Source: Paenibacillus antibioticophila
Lineage (GTDB): Bacteria; Bacillota; Bacilli; Paenibacillales; Paenibacillaceae
NCBI RefSeq assembly: GCF_000455265.1
Contig: NZ_HG005142.1
Span: 148,739-190,226, forward strand
Length of the DNA stretch: 41,488 nucleotides
Reading direction: 5' to 3'
Numbering within the stretch: the stretch's first letter is position 1; the number at the start of each line of letters is the position of its first letter. The position numbers and the translations under genes were made by a program. The notes beneath the pieces are model-generated. The model searched no databases, was not told the DNA's origin, and was given only the letters and a program-made list of their open reading frames with translations. Shown here piece after piece: positions 24,373 through 32,909 of this stretch.

Positions 24373-24772
24373 ATGGCAGTCAAACATCATGTCCAATCAC
24401 CTCAGCCCTCTGGCAAGCATAATTTCAGGACCGCTGCGCTTATAGCAATATTCCTCATCATTGCCATTGCAGGCCTAACCTATGTCAAATGGTGGCCCTA
24501 TTACAACAAAGCAATCAATGCCGCATTGACCCGCTCCATCGGAGCTTCTATTCTGAATTCCGATACCGCGGCCTCTCCTTCCTGGGAACTGGCTGCCGGA
24601 TATGCCACCGCCTATTTCAAGTCCGTATGGAAGGCAGCCCTGCTGGGTATTCTGCTCGGCTCTCTCGTTCAGGTGCTTCTGCCGTCAAAGTGGTTGTACC
24701 CTGCTCTTTGTCTTTGGCTCGGTCGTACTGATCGGTATTGTCGGCGGACTCGCAGGTTCAATTCTGCTATAG
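24373..24772 (+). pseudogene. Decayed permease of the YraQ/ArsP (UPF0718) type
   Basis: An intact start (AAGGAGCG before the ATG) leads into a plausible N-terminus with one membrane helix (AALIAIFLIIAIAGLTYVKWW) and a second helix, WKAALLGILLGSLVQVLLPSKW. This resembles the opening of UPF0718 permeases, which are normally about 300 residues. The frame then becomes hydrophilic and non-protein-like. A frame shifted by one base picks up TLLFVFGSVVLIGIVGGLAGSILL and a TAG stop, which looks like the terminal helix of the same protein. The middle of the gene appears deleted and the ends fused out of frame. The family name is tentative. Confidence 0.55.
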
Positions 24773-24790
24773 CTTCAGTTCATAACAAAA

Positions 24791-24830
24791 AGAACCCGAC
24801 CATGCAGATTGCTCTGCGCAGCCGGGTTCT
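24791..24830 (-). terminator. Terminator of the second sugar ABC operon
   Basis: AGAACCCG pairs with CGGGTTCT, with an inner GCAGA-TTGC-TCTGC hairpin. On the minus strand it is followed by TTTTTG immediately after the lacI-type gene. Confidence 0.85.
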
Positions 24831-24831
24831 T

Positions 24832-25860
24832 TCATATCCGGGCAGTGGATTCACGGATCATCAGCTCACCGGGGAAAATTTTGTGGGAATGGGACTGCTT
24901 CTTATTGATCAAATCAAACAGAATCCGCAGCGTCTCCTCCGCAATTTCCTCGACAGGCTGCCGGATCGTAGTAATCGAAGGATTATAGTAATAAGCGATA
25001 TCCAGGCCATCAAAGCCCGCAACCGAGTAATCGCCCGGCACATGTTTACCGCTTTCAAAAATGGCCTTGCACGCTCCCACAGCCAAGCTGTCCGAGACAG
25101 CAAACAGCGCCGTGAACGGTTCGCCTGACTCCAGCAAGTCCTTGGTGACCACATAGCCATTCTCCATGGAGTAGCTCTCCAGATGGTCCTTCATACTGCA
25201 GACCAGCCTGCTGTCAACCTGCAGGCCGTGGTCCTCTAGCGCCTTCTTGTATCCTTCGTATCTCAGCTTCCCGATACTGACGTCGTCCATAGGAGCCGTG
25301 ATGATCGCAATTTTGCGATGCCCGAGGCTGCACAGAAAATCGACGATTTTATAGCTTTCCTTAAAATCATCCACTGAGACGGAGGAGAACTCTGTCGGAT
25401 CGAATTCTGGCGCCATCCCGATCGTGCTGAGGACAAATGGCACGGTTAACTGCTCAAGCTTCTCCTTGGAATGAGAGAAGTATCCGCCGAGGAATACAAT
25501 CCCCTTCAGCCGCTTCTCCTTTTCAAGCTCAATGGCCACCTCGATCTCGTCCTGATGCTCATCCACCCTTTGCAGGATGAAGGAATATTTTTTGCGCTTG
25601 ATTTCCTTCTCGAACACCTGGATCATCCGGTTGAAGAACGGATTCGTAATCCCCTTGATCAGCACAGCAATCGTCTTGGACGCGGAGCGCTTCAAATTTC
25701 TGGCGCTGTTGTTCGGAACATAATGGTTCTCCTTGATGACCTTCATAATCATCGCTTTTGTCTCTTCACTGATATCCGGATGATTATTGATGGCACGGGA
25801 TACCGTCGTTACCCCAACACCGCACATTTTTGCAATATCTATAATTGTAATCGATGCCAT
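24832..25860 (-). CDS. LacI-family transcriptional repressor
   Basis: The 342-residue protein has an N-terminal helix-turn-helix (TIIDIAKMCGVGVTTVSRAINNHPDISEETKAMIMKVIKENHYVPNNSARNLK), including the hinge helix that inserts into the minor groove. A periplasmic-binding-like effector domain follows, starting IAVLIKGITNPFF and ending with the STTIRQPVEEIAEETLRILFDLI dimer region. It lies 86 bases after the MalG-type gene in the same orientation and is followed by a strong terminator. It most likely represses the adjacent importer, whose promoter region carries two matching 16-base sites. The inducing sugar is unknown. Confidence 0.92.
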   Translation of the reverse strand: MASITIIDIAKMCGVGVTTVSRAINNHPDISEETKAMIMKVIKENHYVPNNSARNLKRSASKTIAVLIKGITNPFFNRMIQVFEKEIKRKKYSFILQRVDEHQDEIEVAIELEKEKRLKGIVFLGGYFSHSKEKLEQLTVPFVLSTIGMAPEFDPTEFSSVSVDDFKESYKIVDFLCSLGHRKIAIITAPMDDVSIGKLRYEGYKKALEDHGLQVDSRLVCSMKDHLESYSMENGYVVTKDLLESGEPFTALFAVSDSLAVGACKAIFESGKHVPGDYSVAGFDGLDIAYYYNPSITTIRQPVEEIAEETLRILFDLINKKQSHSHKIFPGELMIRESTARI

Positions 25861-25946
25861 TTTTACGATCTTCCCTCATATTCTTGGTCTCGTCATTCTC
25901 ATGTTGAATATAGCAATTAAATTTATGGAATACAAGACCTGAGGCT

Positions 25947-26780
25947 CTACCCTTTAACAGCGCCCGCCACCACTCCCTCGATGATGTACTTTTGGCAGAA
26001 TAGATAGAAAATGATAATCGGGATTATCGCTAGCACTAGCATCGCCATCATCGCGCCCATATCAATAGAACCGTACCCGCCCTTCAAATACTGGATCGCA
26101 ATCGGGATCGTTCTGTATTCGGACCCGATGACCAGCAGCGGAAGCAGATAGTCGTTCCATACCCACATTACGTTCAGAATAGCCACTGTAATAGCAATCG
26201 GCTTCAGGATCGGCAGGACGACCAGGAAGAAGGACTGAACCGGGGTGCAGCCATCGATAAGGTCCGCTTCCTCGATCTCAAGCGGGATAGATTTGACAAA
26301 GCCGCTATACAGAAACACAGACAATCCCGCGCCGAACCCAAGATAGATCAGCAGAATGCCAACCGGATTATCCAGGTGCAGCATATTAACGGTCTTGGTC
26401 ATGGTGAACATTACCATCTGGAACGGAACAATCATTGAGAATACGAAAACATAGTAGATCATCTTCGTAAAACCGCTTTTCACGCGGGTAATATACCAGG
26501 CCGTCATCGCTGTCAGCAGTACGATAATGAGAACCGAACCAACGGTAATAAAGAGTGACATCCCAAAGGCGTTGAAAAAACCGGTCTTTGCCACACCTTC
26601 TGTGTAGTTTTTCAACCCAATGAACGTCGTCTGATCCGGAAACCGAAACGGGGTATCACTGATATAAAACTTCCCTTTGAACGAGTTCATCAATACGATC
26701 AGCACAGGGGCCAGGAACAGACAGGCCAGCAGGAACAGCAGAATAGACAGAGTTGTATCGCGGATTGTGGTCTTTTTCAT
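25947..26780 (-). CDS. Sugar ABC transporter permease, MalG/CUT1 type (second system)
   Basis: This 277-residue protein has six predicted helices, the EAA loop EIEEADLIDGCTPVQSFFLVVLPILKPI (about 172-199) and the ending IIEGVVAGAVKG. Its ATG begins on the last base of the preceding permease stop (TGATG), a tight translational coupling. It is the second channel subunit of the importer fed by the lipoprotein at 27747-29123. Compared with the MalG-type protein at 951-1793, sequence similarity is only that of the family, so the two systems are not a recent duplication. The ATPase must again come from elsewhere. Confidence 0.9.
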   Translation of the reverse strand: MKKTTIRDTTLSILLFLLACLFLAPVLIVLMNSFKGKFYISDTPFRFPDQTTFIGLKNYTEGVAKTGFFNAFGMSLFITVGSVLIIVLLTAMTAWYITRVKSGFTKMIYYVFVFSMIVPFQMVMFTMTKTVNMLHLDNPVGILLIYLGFGAGLSVFLYSGFVKSIPLEIEEADLIDGCTPVQSFFLVVLPILKPIAITVAILNVMWVWNDYLLPLLVIGSEYRTIPIAIQYLKGGYGSIDMGAMMAMLVLAIIPIIIFYLFCQKYIIEGVVAGAVKG

Positions 26781-27622
26781 CAGCTCTCTACCTCCTTGCT
26801 TCGTGTAGCTGCCAGCTGAATCAAAGCAATCAGGGCAACCAGCACGAAGAATACCACGGCTTTTGCTTGGCCAACCCCTTCCCAGCCTACACTTCCATAG
26901 AACGTATTATAGATATCGAGCGCCAGCATCGAGGTCTCCTTGGAGGGTGCGCCCGCGGTTAGCGCCAGATTCTGATCAAACAGCTTGAACGAATTCGACA
27001 GGGTCAGGAACAAGCAGATTGTAATGGAGGGCATGACCAGCGGAATCGTAACATTGCGTAATATGCCAAAACGGGTGCTTCCGTCAATTTGCGCAGCTTC
27101 GATAACTTCCTTGGATACGTTCTGAATGCCTGCAATGTAGATAATCATCATATATCCGATCAATTGCCAGTTCATCAGAATAACTAGGCCCCAGAATCCA
27201 TAGGTAGCGCTGAAGGTTAGCGTTACATCGAACTTCATCAGGATTCCGTTGAGGATGAGCAGCCAGATATAACCCAGTACAATACCGCCGATCAGATTCG
27301 GCATGAAGAATACGGTCCGGAACACATCGGTTCCCCGGGCGCCCCGGGTCAGCAGTACCGCCAGAAGAAATGCCAATACATTGATAGTAATTACAGAAAC
27401 CACTGTGAATTTTACCGTAAACCACAGTGCATTTATGAAATCCTGATTCGAGAATGCCTTGATATAGTTGCCCAGCCCAATCCAAGAAGCATCGGTCACC
27501 GTCCTGAATTCCGTGAAGGACAAGTAGACGCCCAGAATAAACGGGATAATAAAAATGACGGCGAACACCAGGATCGTCGGCAATGCAAATAGGGCGAAAT
27601 ATCTTCTTATCGATTTTTGCAT
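26780..27622 (-). CDS. Sugar ABC transporter permease, MalF/CUT1 type (second system)
   Basis: The protein has about 280 residues from an ATG with AGGAG ten bases upstream; an in-frame ATG at 27652 lacks a ribosome site. It has six helices, an EAA loop (VSKEVIEAAQIDGSTRFGILRNVTIPLVMPS) and the N-terminal RRYFALFALPTILVFAVIFIIPFILGVYLSF common to MalF/UgpA-like subunits. It lies between the lipoprotein gene and the MalG-type gene and is separated from the former by a stable stem-loop. The imported sugar is unknown; no glycoside hydrolase is linked to this operon in the window. Confidence 0.9.
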   Translation of the reverse strand: MQKSIRRYFALFALPTILVFAVIFIIPFILGVYLSFTEFRTVTDASWIGLGNYIKAFSNQDFINALWFTVKFTVVSVITINVLAFLLAVLLTRGARGTDVFRTVFFMPNLIGGIVLGYIWLLILNGILMKFDVTLTFSATYGFWGLVILMNWQLIGYMMIIYIAGIQNVSKEVIEAAQIDGSTRFGILRNVTIPLVMPSITICLFLTLSNSFKLFDQNLALTAGAPSKETSMLALDIYNTFYGSVGWEGVGQAKAVVFFVLVALIALIQLAATRSKEVES

Positions 27623-27692
27623 GAGATTTCTGCTCCTCACCTTACCTGACATGATAGATCAGCTTGGTATGCCAAATTGCATAAAAGGAAGA

Positions 27693-27720
27693 CCACGGCA
27701 TACCGGCCGGTACACCGTGG
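27693..27720 (-). other. Stem-loop between binding-protein and permease genes (second system)
   Basis: CCACGG/CCGTGG and TACCGG/CCGGTA form a two-part stem with a CA/CA internal loop. On the minus strand it is followed by TCTTCCTTTT. It probably causes partial termination or protects the upstream lipoprotein mRNA, giving more binding protein than channel. Confidence 0.65.
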
Positions 27721-27746
27721 CTTTAAACAAATTCGAGTACTGAGGC

Positions 27747-29123
27747 TTACTTTGCCTTTTCCGCTTTCCAGCTGTCCTTGAAGATTTTCACCACTTCATC
27801 CCACGACTTATTGCCTTGGGCATATTGCAGCAGGCCATCCCCGAACTGATTCTTGAATTCCTCACTCGGAAATGCTGCGAAGGTCCACGGAACCGAGACG
27901 ATGCCGTCCTTTTCCATCCAGTTCGTTACTTCTTTTGCAAGCGGGTCAGCAGGCTTCTCATCATCATTGAAGGTATTGAAAGGAGCGATGAAGCCCAGGT
28001 CGTTCGCCACATAGGATTTACCCTTGTCACTGGAGAACAGCCACTCCAAGAACGCGATGGAGGCTTCCTGCTTCTCGGCAGATACCTTGCTGTTGATCGC
28101 CAGGTAGTTCTCGGTTCCGATCGCCAGCCCTTGGCTTTCTTCTCCGTCTACGCCAGTGTATATTGGCAGGAACTTGATGTCCCCGGATTTCACTACGTTG
28201 CCGTCCACTTCATTAATTTGCGACCATGCCCAGTTGCCGTTCTGCACCATTGCCGCTTGACCCAAAGCAAACTCGGCCATGGAATCCGATACGGACTTGC
28301 TGCCAAGCAGCGTAGGCTTCGTGACCGAATTATGGATATAGAGGTCAAAAATATTTTTGAAGTTCGCATCATACTTGAACTCTGCCTCGTTTGTTGCAAG
28401 ACCGGCTAGCACGGTATTGTCATAATCCTTATTGTCCTTGAACTCATAATACAGCGGCATGTTTGCCAAGTGAGTCTGCCATCTCCACTGCTCGCCCGCA
28501 GCCAGCGAGGTGGAAGCGAACACTCCCTTGATGCCCAACTGCTCACTCTTCGCTGTCATATCCTCGACTACGGCCTTCAGGGTGTCAAAGTTATTGACTT
28601 CTTCCATCGAGGATACCGATACCGCCTTATCCGATAGCCCAAAATATTGCTTCATTAACGCATCGTTATAAATAATGCCATACCCTTCTACAACATAAGG
28701 GATCCCGTAAACGCCGCCTTCGCTCGTTACTGCCAGGCTTTGATCGGACAAGTAGCTGTACAGCTTAGTGTCCTTGAGATCCAATGTGTAATCCTTCCAG
28801 TTCTGATACCCTACAGGTCCGTTAATTTGAAAAATCGTCGGAGCCTCGGACTTGGCAATTTCCGACTTCAGTGTGGTCTCATAGGTACCCGCAGCAGCTG
28901 TAACTACCTTCACCTTAACGCCAGTCTCCGCCTCATAATCCTTGGCAATCTTCTCGTACACCTCTGCAATCTCCGGCTTGAAATTCAGGAAGTAAATATC
29001 TCCGGCCTTGCCGCTTGCGCCATTCGAACCAGAAGCCCCGCTGTTGTCCTTGCCGCAGCCCGCAGCAATTCCTGCAAACAAAGTTAATGCAAGGATCAAA
29101 CCCAACCATTTTGTACGCTTCAT
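27747..29123 (-). CDS. Extracellular sugar-binding lipoprotein (second CUT1 system)
   Basis: The 458-residue precursor has a lipoprotein signal (KRTKWLGLILALTLFAGIAAGC, lipidated Cys23), a Gly/Ser/Asn linker, then a family 1 solute-binding fold: IAEVYEKIAKDYEAETGVKVKVVTAAAGTYETTLKSEIAKSEAPTIFQINGP and AAMVQNGNWAWSQI. It is the first gene of the operon, preceded by GGAGGG and by two LacI-type operators about 75-125 bases upstream. The similarity is to maltose, raffinose or N-acetylglucosamine type binding proteins in a broad sense; the ligand cannot be named. Confidence 0.9.
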   Translation of the reverse strand: MKRTKWLGLILALTLFAGIAAGCGKDNSGASGSNGASGKAGDIYFLNFKPEIAEVYEKIAKDYEAETGVKVKVVTAAAGTYETTLKSEIAKSEAPTIFQINGPVGYQNWKDYTLDLKDTKLYSYLSDQSLAVTSEGGVYGIPYVVEGYGIIYNDALMKQYFGLSDKAVSVSSMEEVNNFDTLKAVVEDMTAKSEQLGIKGVFASTSLAAGEQWRWQTHLANMPLYYEFKDNKDYDNTVLAGLATNEAEFKYDANFKNIFDLYIHNSVTKPTLLGSKSVSDSMAEFALGQAAMVQNGNWAWSQINEVDGNVVKSGDIKFLPIYTGVDGEESQGLAIGTENYLAINSKVSAEKQEASIAFLEWLFSSDKGKSYVANDLGFIAPFNTFNDDEKPADPLAKEVTNWMEKDGIVSVPWTFAAFPSEEFKNQFGDGLLQYAQGNKSWDEVVKIFKDSWKAEKAK

Positions 29124-29195
29124 TCTCTAATAACCCTCCTGAATTTTTTTTATAAACCATAATGAATCCGTTTCCAAATAAAATGTCGAATCAAC

Positions 29196-29247
29196 TCGGT
29201 ATCGTTTCCGAAAACCTTATCGGCATCCTTTTCGGTAACGTTTTCGA
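29196..29247 (-). promoter_or_regulatory. Pair of LacI-type operators upstream of the second sugar operon
   Basis: TCGGTATCGTTTCCGA (29196-29211) and TCGGTAACGTTTTCGA (29232-29247) are 14/16 identical and each is palindromic at 12 of 16 positions about a central CG, as LacI/CcpA-family sites are. Their centres are 36 bp apart, suiting a tetramer or cooperative dimers. The repressor encoded at the end of this operon is the obvious ligand. Confidence 0.65.
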
Positions 29248-29310
29248 TTTCCCAAACATCGTATCACATTCCATTTTTTAGATCAATATAAAATTTGTTT
29301 GCGCTTTCAA

Positions 29311-29356
29311 AAAATATAAAAAAGCAGACTCCCTGCACCTGTCAGAGAATCTGCTT
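29311..29356 (-). terminator. Terminator of the sdhCAB transcript
   Basis: AAGCAGA and TCTGCTT, extended by a partly paired CTCCCTG/CAGAGA segment, are followed on the minus strand by TTTTATATTTT. It lies about 230 bases past the sdhB stop, beyond structured element B. Confidence 0.75.
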
Positions 29357-29412
29357 GAGACGTTGCTATGAGTATGTTGCTATATAAGTTGAACTACAAA
29401 GCTACGTAGAAA

Positions 29413-29547
29413 GGGCATAAGTGTGAAGTGTGCTGAAGAAGCGTAAGCGTTCGCCTTTGTGAGTGGATTTCTACCTTATAATAACTTAGTCCAATTAGAG
29501 AAATCTGCGAACAACAGCGATCGTAAGAACACTTCACACGTTGCCCC
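29413..29547 (+). repeat. Structured element B (135 nt) in the sdhB 3' region
   Basis: It has the same boundaries, inner stem (GTGGATTTCT with AGAAATCTGC) and conserved loop AACTTAGTCCAA as copies A and C. It is enclosed by further pairing: TACGT (29403-29407) with ACGTA (29551-29555), and a perfect 10-bp pair GTTGAACTAC (29388-29397) with GTAGTTCAAC (29563-29572). On the minus strand it would be part of the sdh message between sdhB and its terminator. Confidence 0.8.
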
Positions 29548-29589
29548 AGAACGTAATATTCAGTAGTTCAACTAATATATAAAATATGG

Positions 29590-30357
29590 CTATACATTCA
29601 ACCAACGCTTGAACATATGCTTTGTGGTGGCTTTGTTCATTTCGGCAATGGAGGTCGTCAGTGGAATTCCCTTCGGACAAGCCCGTACACAGTTTTGGGA
29701 ATTTCCGCAGCCCTCAATCCCGCCATCCTCCATCAAGGCATCCAAGCGTTCATCCTCGTACATCTCTCCCGTTGGATGCGCATTGAACAAGCGAACCTGG
29801 GAGATTGCCGCCGGCCCCATGAAGTCGGTTTTCTCGTTCACATTCGGGCAAGCCTCAAGGCACACCCCACAGGTCATACATTTAGAAAGCTCATAGGCCC
29901 ACTGCCGCTTCTTCTCCGGCATTCTTGGGCCCGGACCAAGATCATACGTACCATCGATCGGGATCCATGCTTTAACCTTTTTCAGGGCATTGAACATCCG
30001 GGCCCGGTCAATGACCAGATCCCTGACCACCGGAAAAGTACGCATGGGCTCGATCCGAATCGGCTGCTCCAATTGGTCGATCAGCGCCGCACATGCCTGC
30101 CGGGGCTTGCCATTGATCACCATCGAGCAAGCGCCGCACACCTCCTCAAGACAATTGGATTCCCAGCATACAGCTGTGGTCTGAGCTCCATCCTGCTTGA
30201 CCGGGTTCCGCTGAATTTCCATCAAGGCGCTGATCACATTCATGCCTGGACGGTAATCCAGCTCGAATTGCTCGATATATGGCTTGGACTCGGGATCATC
30301 CTGACGAGTAATAATGAACTTCACTTTTTTAACAGCGAGCTTCGTATCCGTAGTCAT
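29590..30357 (-). CDS. sdhB: Succinate dehydrogenase iron-sulfur subunit
   Basis: The 255-residue protein has the three clusters of SdhB/FrdB. [2Fe-2S] ligands are Cys69, 74, 77 and 89 (NCLEEVCGACSMVINGKPRQAC), [4Fe-4S] ligands Cys160, 163, 166 and 170 (SKCMTCGVCLEACP), and the third cluster Cys217, 223 and 227 (GCGNSQNCVRACPKG). Electrons pass from the flavin of SdhA through these to the menaquinone site at SdhC. The MNCLEEVCGAC-like form is that of Bacillus-type enzymes. It begins 13 bases after sdhA and is the last gene of the operon. Confidence 0.96.
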   Translation of the reverse strand: MTTDTKLAVKKVKFIITRQDDPESKPYIEQFELDYRPGMNVISALMEIQRNPVKQDGAQTTAVCWESNCLEEVCGACSMVINGKPRQACAALIDQLEQPIRIEPMRTFPVVRDLVIDRARMFNALKKVKAWIPIDGTYDLGPGPRMPEKKRQWAYELSKCMTCGVCLEACPNVNEKTDFMGPAAISQVRLFNAHPTGEMYEDERLDALMEDGGIEGCGNSQNCVRACPKGIPLTTSIAEMNKATTKHMFKRWLNV

Positions 30358-30370
30358 GATTCTCTCCCTC

Positions 30371-32116
30371 CTATTTATCCTTGGAATAGTCGCGAATCCG
30401 CGGCGGGATCAGAGAGACGTCGACCGGATCATAAGAGATTTGCGGCCCGTCAGGCGTCCACGTCGCCTTGGTTGTCTTCAGGAACTCTTCATCGTTGCGG
30501 TCCGGGAAGTCCGGCTTGTAATGTGCGCCGCGGCTCTCATTGCGAAGGAGCGCCCCGAGTGTCATTGCTTCCGCAAGCTCCAGCATATTCCACAGCTGTC
30601 TGGTAAATGCGGCACTGGCATTATTCCAGCGTGAGGTGTCGTTAATATTGATATTCTGGTACCGCTGCTTCAGCTCCTTGATCTTGCCGATCGTCGCCTC
30701 CAGCCGATCATTGTAACGCACAACCGTCATATTGTCGGTCATCCACTCGCCCAGCTCCTTGTGCAGCACATACGGATTTTCCGTGCCATCCATGGAGAGC
30801 AAGCGATCAAACTTCGCCTCTTGCTGCTTCGTATAACGCTCGAATACAGCCGGACTGATGTCCTCGGCCGAGGTCTTGAGCCCGCGAATGTACTCCACCG
30901 CCTTCGGCCCGGCAACCATCCCGCCATAGATGGCCGAGACAAGCGAATTCGCACCGAGGCGATTCGCACCATGATACTGATATTCACATTCCCCGGCAGC
31001 GAATAGCCCCGGAATATTGGTCATCTGATTATAATCGACCCACATCCCGCCCATGGAGTAGTGAACCGCCGGGAAAATCTTCATCGGAATCTTCCGGGGA
31101 TCATCGCCCATGAATTTCTCATAAATCTCAATAATTCCGCCCAGCTTCACGTCAAGCACCTTCGGGTCCTTATGAGACAGGTCCAGATAGACCATGTTCT
31201 CTCCATTTACGCCCAGCTTCAGATCTACACAGACGTGGAAAATCTCCCGAGTCGCGATATCCCGAGGCACCAGGTTCCCGTAAGCCGGATATTTCTCCTC
31301 CAGGAAGTACCATGGCTTGCCATCCTTATAGGTCCAGATTCTTCCCCCTTCCCCGCGGGCGGATTCGGACATCAACCGCAGCTTGTCGTCACCCGGAATT
31401 GCGGTAGGATGAATCTGGATAAACTCTCCGTTTGCATAGTGAACCCCTTGCTGATATACCGCCCCTGCAGCGGCCCCCGTGTTAATAACTGAATTCGTTG
31501 TTTTTCCGAAAATAATCCCCGGCCCGCCGGTCGCCAAAATGACTGCATCTGCCGCAAATGTAACAATCTCCATGGATCGAAGATTCTGCGCGCAAATTCC
31601 CCGGCACACTCCCTCATCGTCGATCACCGCGGAGAGAAACTCCCAATTCTCGTATTTGGTCACAAGCCCTTCCGCTTCATATCTGCGCACCTGTTCATCC
31701 AGCGCATATAGAAGCTGTTGGCCGGTTGTCGCCCCCGCAAATGCAGTCCGGTGGTGCTTGGTGCCGCCGAAGCGGCGGAAATCCAGCAAGCCTTCCGGGG
31801 TGCGGTTGAACATAACGCCCATCCGGTCCATTAAGTGAATAATTCCCGGGGCTGCCTCACACATCGCCTTGGCAGGCGGCTGATTAGCAAGAAAGTCCCC
31901 GCCGTAAACGGTGTCATCAAAATGCTCCCAAGGAGAATCGCCTTCCCCTTTCGTATTCACTGCGCCGTTTATCCCGCCCTGGGCACACACGGAATGCGAG
32001 CGCTTGACCGGAACCAGCGAGAATAGCTGTACCGGAACTCCCGTCTCTGCGGCCTTGATCGTTGCCATGAGCCCGGCCAAGCCTCCGCCGACGATGATGA
32101 TGCTTTGTTTTGCCAT
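30371..32116 (-). CDS. sdhA: Succinate dehydrogenase flavoprotein subunit
   Basis: The 581-residue subunit has the FAD dinucleotide fold IIIVGGGLAGLMATIKAAE at the N-terminus and the SHSVCAQGGINGAVN segment with His41 as the covalent FAD attachment site. Substrate residues lie in HPTAIPG, SARGEGGRIW and HYSMGGMWVDY, and the capping region includes RLGANSLVSAIYGG. Length and motifs match Bacillus SdhA. It oxidises succinate to fumarate on the cytoplasmic face of the membrane. The gap to sdhC is 91 bases and contains a 10-bp stem with a 26-base loop, so expression may be adjusted between the anchor and the catalytic subunits. Confidence 0.97.
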   Translation of the reverse strand: MAKQSIIIVGGGLAGLMATIKAAETGVPVQLFSLVPVKRSHSVCAQGGINGAVNTKGEGDSPWEHFDDTVYGGDFLANQPPAKAMCEAAPGIIHLMDRMGVMFNRTPEGLLDFRRFGGTKHHRTAFAGATTGQQLLYALDEQVRRYEAEGLVTKYENWEFLSAVIDDEGVCRGICAQNLRSMEIVTFAADAVILATGGPGIIFGKTTNSVINTGAAAGAVYQQGVHYANGEFIQIHPTAIPGDDKLRLMSESARGEGGRIWTYKDGKPWYFLEEKYPAYGNLVPRDIATREIFHVCVDLKLGVNGENMVYLDLSHKDPKVLDVKLGGIIEIYEKFMGDDPRKIPMKIFPAVHYSMGGMWVDYNQMTNIPGLFAAGECEYQYHGANRLGANSLVSAIYGGMVAGPKAVEYIRGLKTSAEDISPAVFERYTKQQEAKFDRLLSMDGTENPYVLHKELGEWMTDNMTVVRYNDRLEATIGKIKELKQRYQNININDTSRWNNASAAFTRQLWNMLELAEAMTLGALLRNESRGAHYKPDFPDRNDEEFLKTTKATWTPDGPQISYDPVDVSLIPPRIRDYSKDK

Positions 32117-32133
32117 GTAAGCTCATCTCCTAA

Positions 32134-32179
32134 AAGTTTTGTATAGCATAAGCTTCTTGAGTTACTTCGTACAAAACTT
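32134..32179 (-). other. Stem-loop in the sdhC-sdhA gap
   Basis: AAGTTTTGTA (32134-32143) and TACAAAACTT (32170-32179) are perfect complements. The loop holds one AAGCTT; another lies just outside the stem. The sdhA ribosome site (TAGGAGATGAGC) lies just outside, so the hairpin could affect processing or translation. Confidence 0.5.
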
Positions 32180-32207
32180 GCTTCGTAAGCTTTCGCTTCA
32201 TCCGCCT

Positions 32208-32909
32208 CTATCCGGCTAATGTCCGGAATGTCATCTCCAGCCAAGCCGTTCCTTCGGCCTGAAACTCTGCCCCTCTGAAAGCAAACAGGGACCAGGTGAA
32301 TAAAATAGCCACGATAACAAACAGCCCCATGCAAATGTTCGACGAAACCCGCTGCGCGCGGGGACCGACCGTAATCCCCCAGCTAACCAGAAAGGACCAC
32401 AAACCATTCGCAAAGTGAAATGCTGCCGAGATAACCCCGATCAGATACAATATGAAATAGACCGGATGGGTCACTATCCCGTGCATCACTCCACCCAGCT
32501 CCTCATGGGTGACATTGCCTAATGCTACCTGCACACGGGTCTCATAGACATGCCAGATCACGAAAGCGAATACCAGCACGCCCGAGATACGCTGCAGCAA
32601 GTAACGCAAGTTCCGCTCATTCCGGAACCGATTATTGTTCGGCTTTGCCTGGAACGCAATGTACATGCCATAGACACCGTGATAGAGCAACGGCAGCCAT
32701 ATACCGAACATCTCCAGAGCCAGCACCATCGGCAAGCTGTTCAGGAAGGCGACGCTTTCCTTAAACCCTTCGCTCCCGCCTTCAACCGCCGAAAAATTCG
32801 TGAGCATATGCTCTAACAGGAAGAAGCCAAGCGGAATGACGCCCAGAAGCGAGTGCAGTTTCCTGGAATAAAACCCTTTCATAAGTTCATGAACCCCTTT
32901 CCATGTCAT
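32208..32909 (-). CDS. sdhC: Succinate dehydrogenase cytochrome b558 subunit
   Basis: The protein has up to 233 residues and five membrane helices, and is the single-polypeptide, two-haem anchor found with Bacillus-type succinate:menaquinone reductases (no SdhD). Conserved segments are FYSRKLHSLLGVIPLGFFLLEHMLTNF, LPLLYHGVYGMYIAFQAKPN, LQRISGVLVFAFVIWHVYETRVQ and ISAAFHFANGLWSFLVSWGITVGPRAQ; the histidines in these supply the axial haem ligands. Two starts are possible: ATG at 32909 with GGAG six bases upstream, or ATG at 32882, closer to the Bacillus N-terminus. It is the first gene of sdhCAB and faces a LysR gene. Confidence 0.94.
   Translation of the reverse strand: MTWKGVHELMKGFYSRKLHSLLGVIPLGFFLLEHMLTNFSAVEGGSEGFKESVAFLNSLPMVLALEMFGIWLPLLYHGVYGMYIAFQAKPNNNRFRNERNLRYLLQRISGVLVFAFVIWHVYETRVQVALGNVTHEELGGVMHGIVTHPVYFILYLIGVISAAFHFANGLWSFLVSWGITVGPRAQRVSSNICMGLFVIVAILFTWSLFAFRGAEFQAEGTAWLEMTFRTLAG

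Noticed and set aside
29617..30606. 329-codon open frame on the plus strand opposite sdhB and the end of sdhA
   Set aside because: The minus strand encodes a complete iron-sulfur subunit with all cluster cysteines; the opposite frame has no recognisable domain or ribosome site and is a by-product of codon bias.
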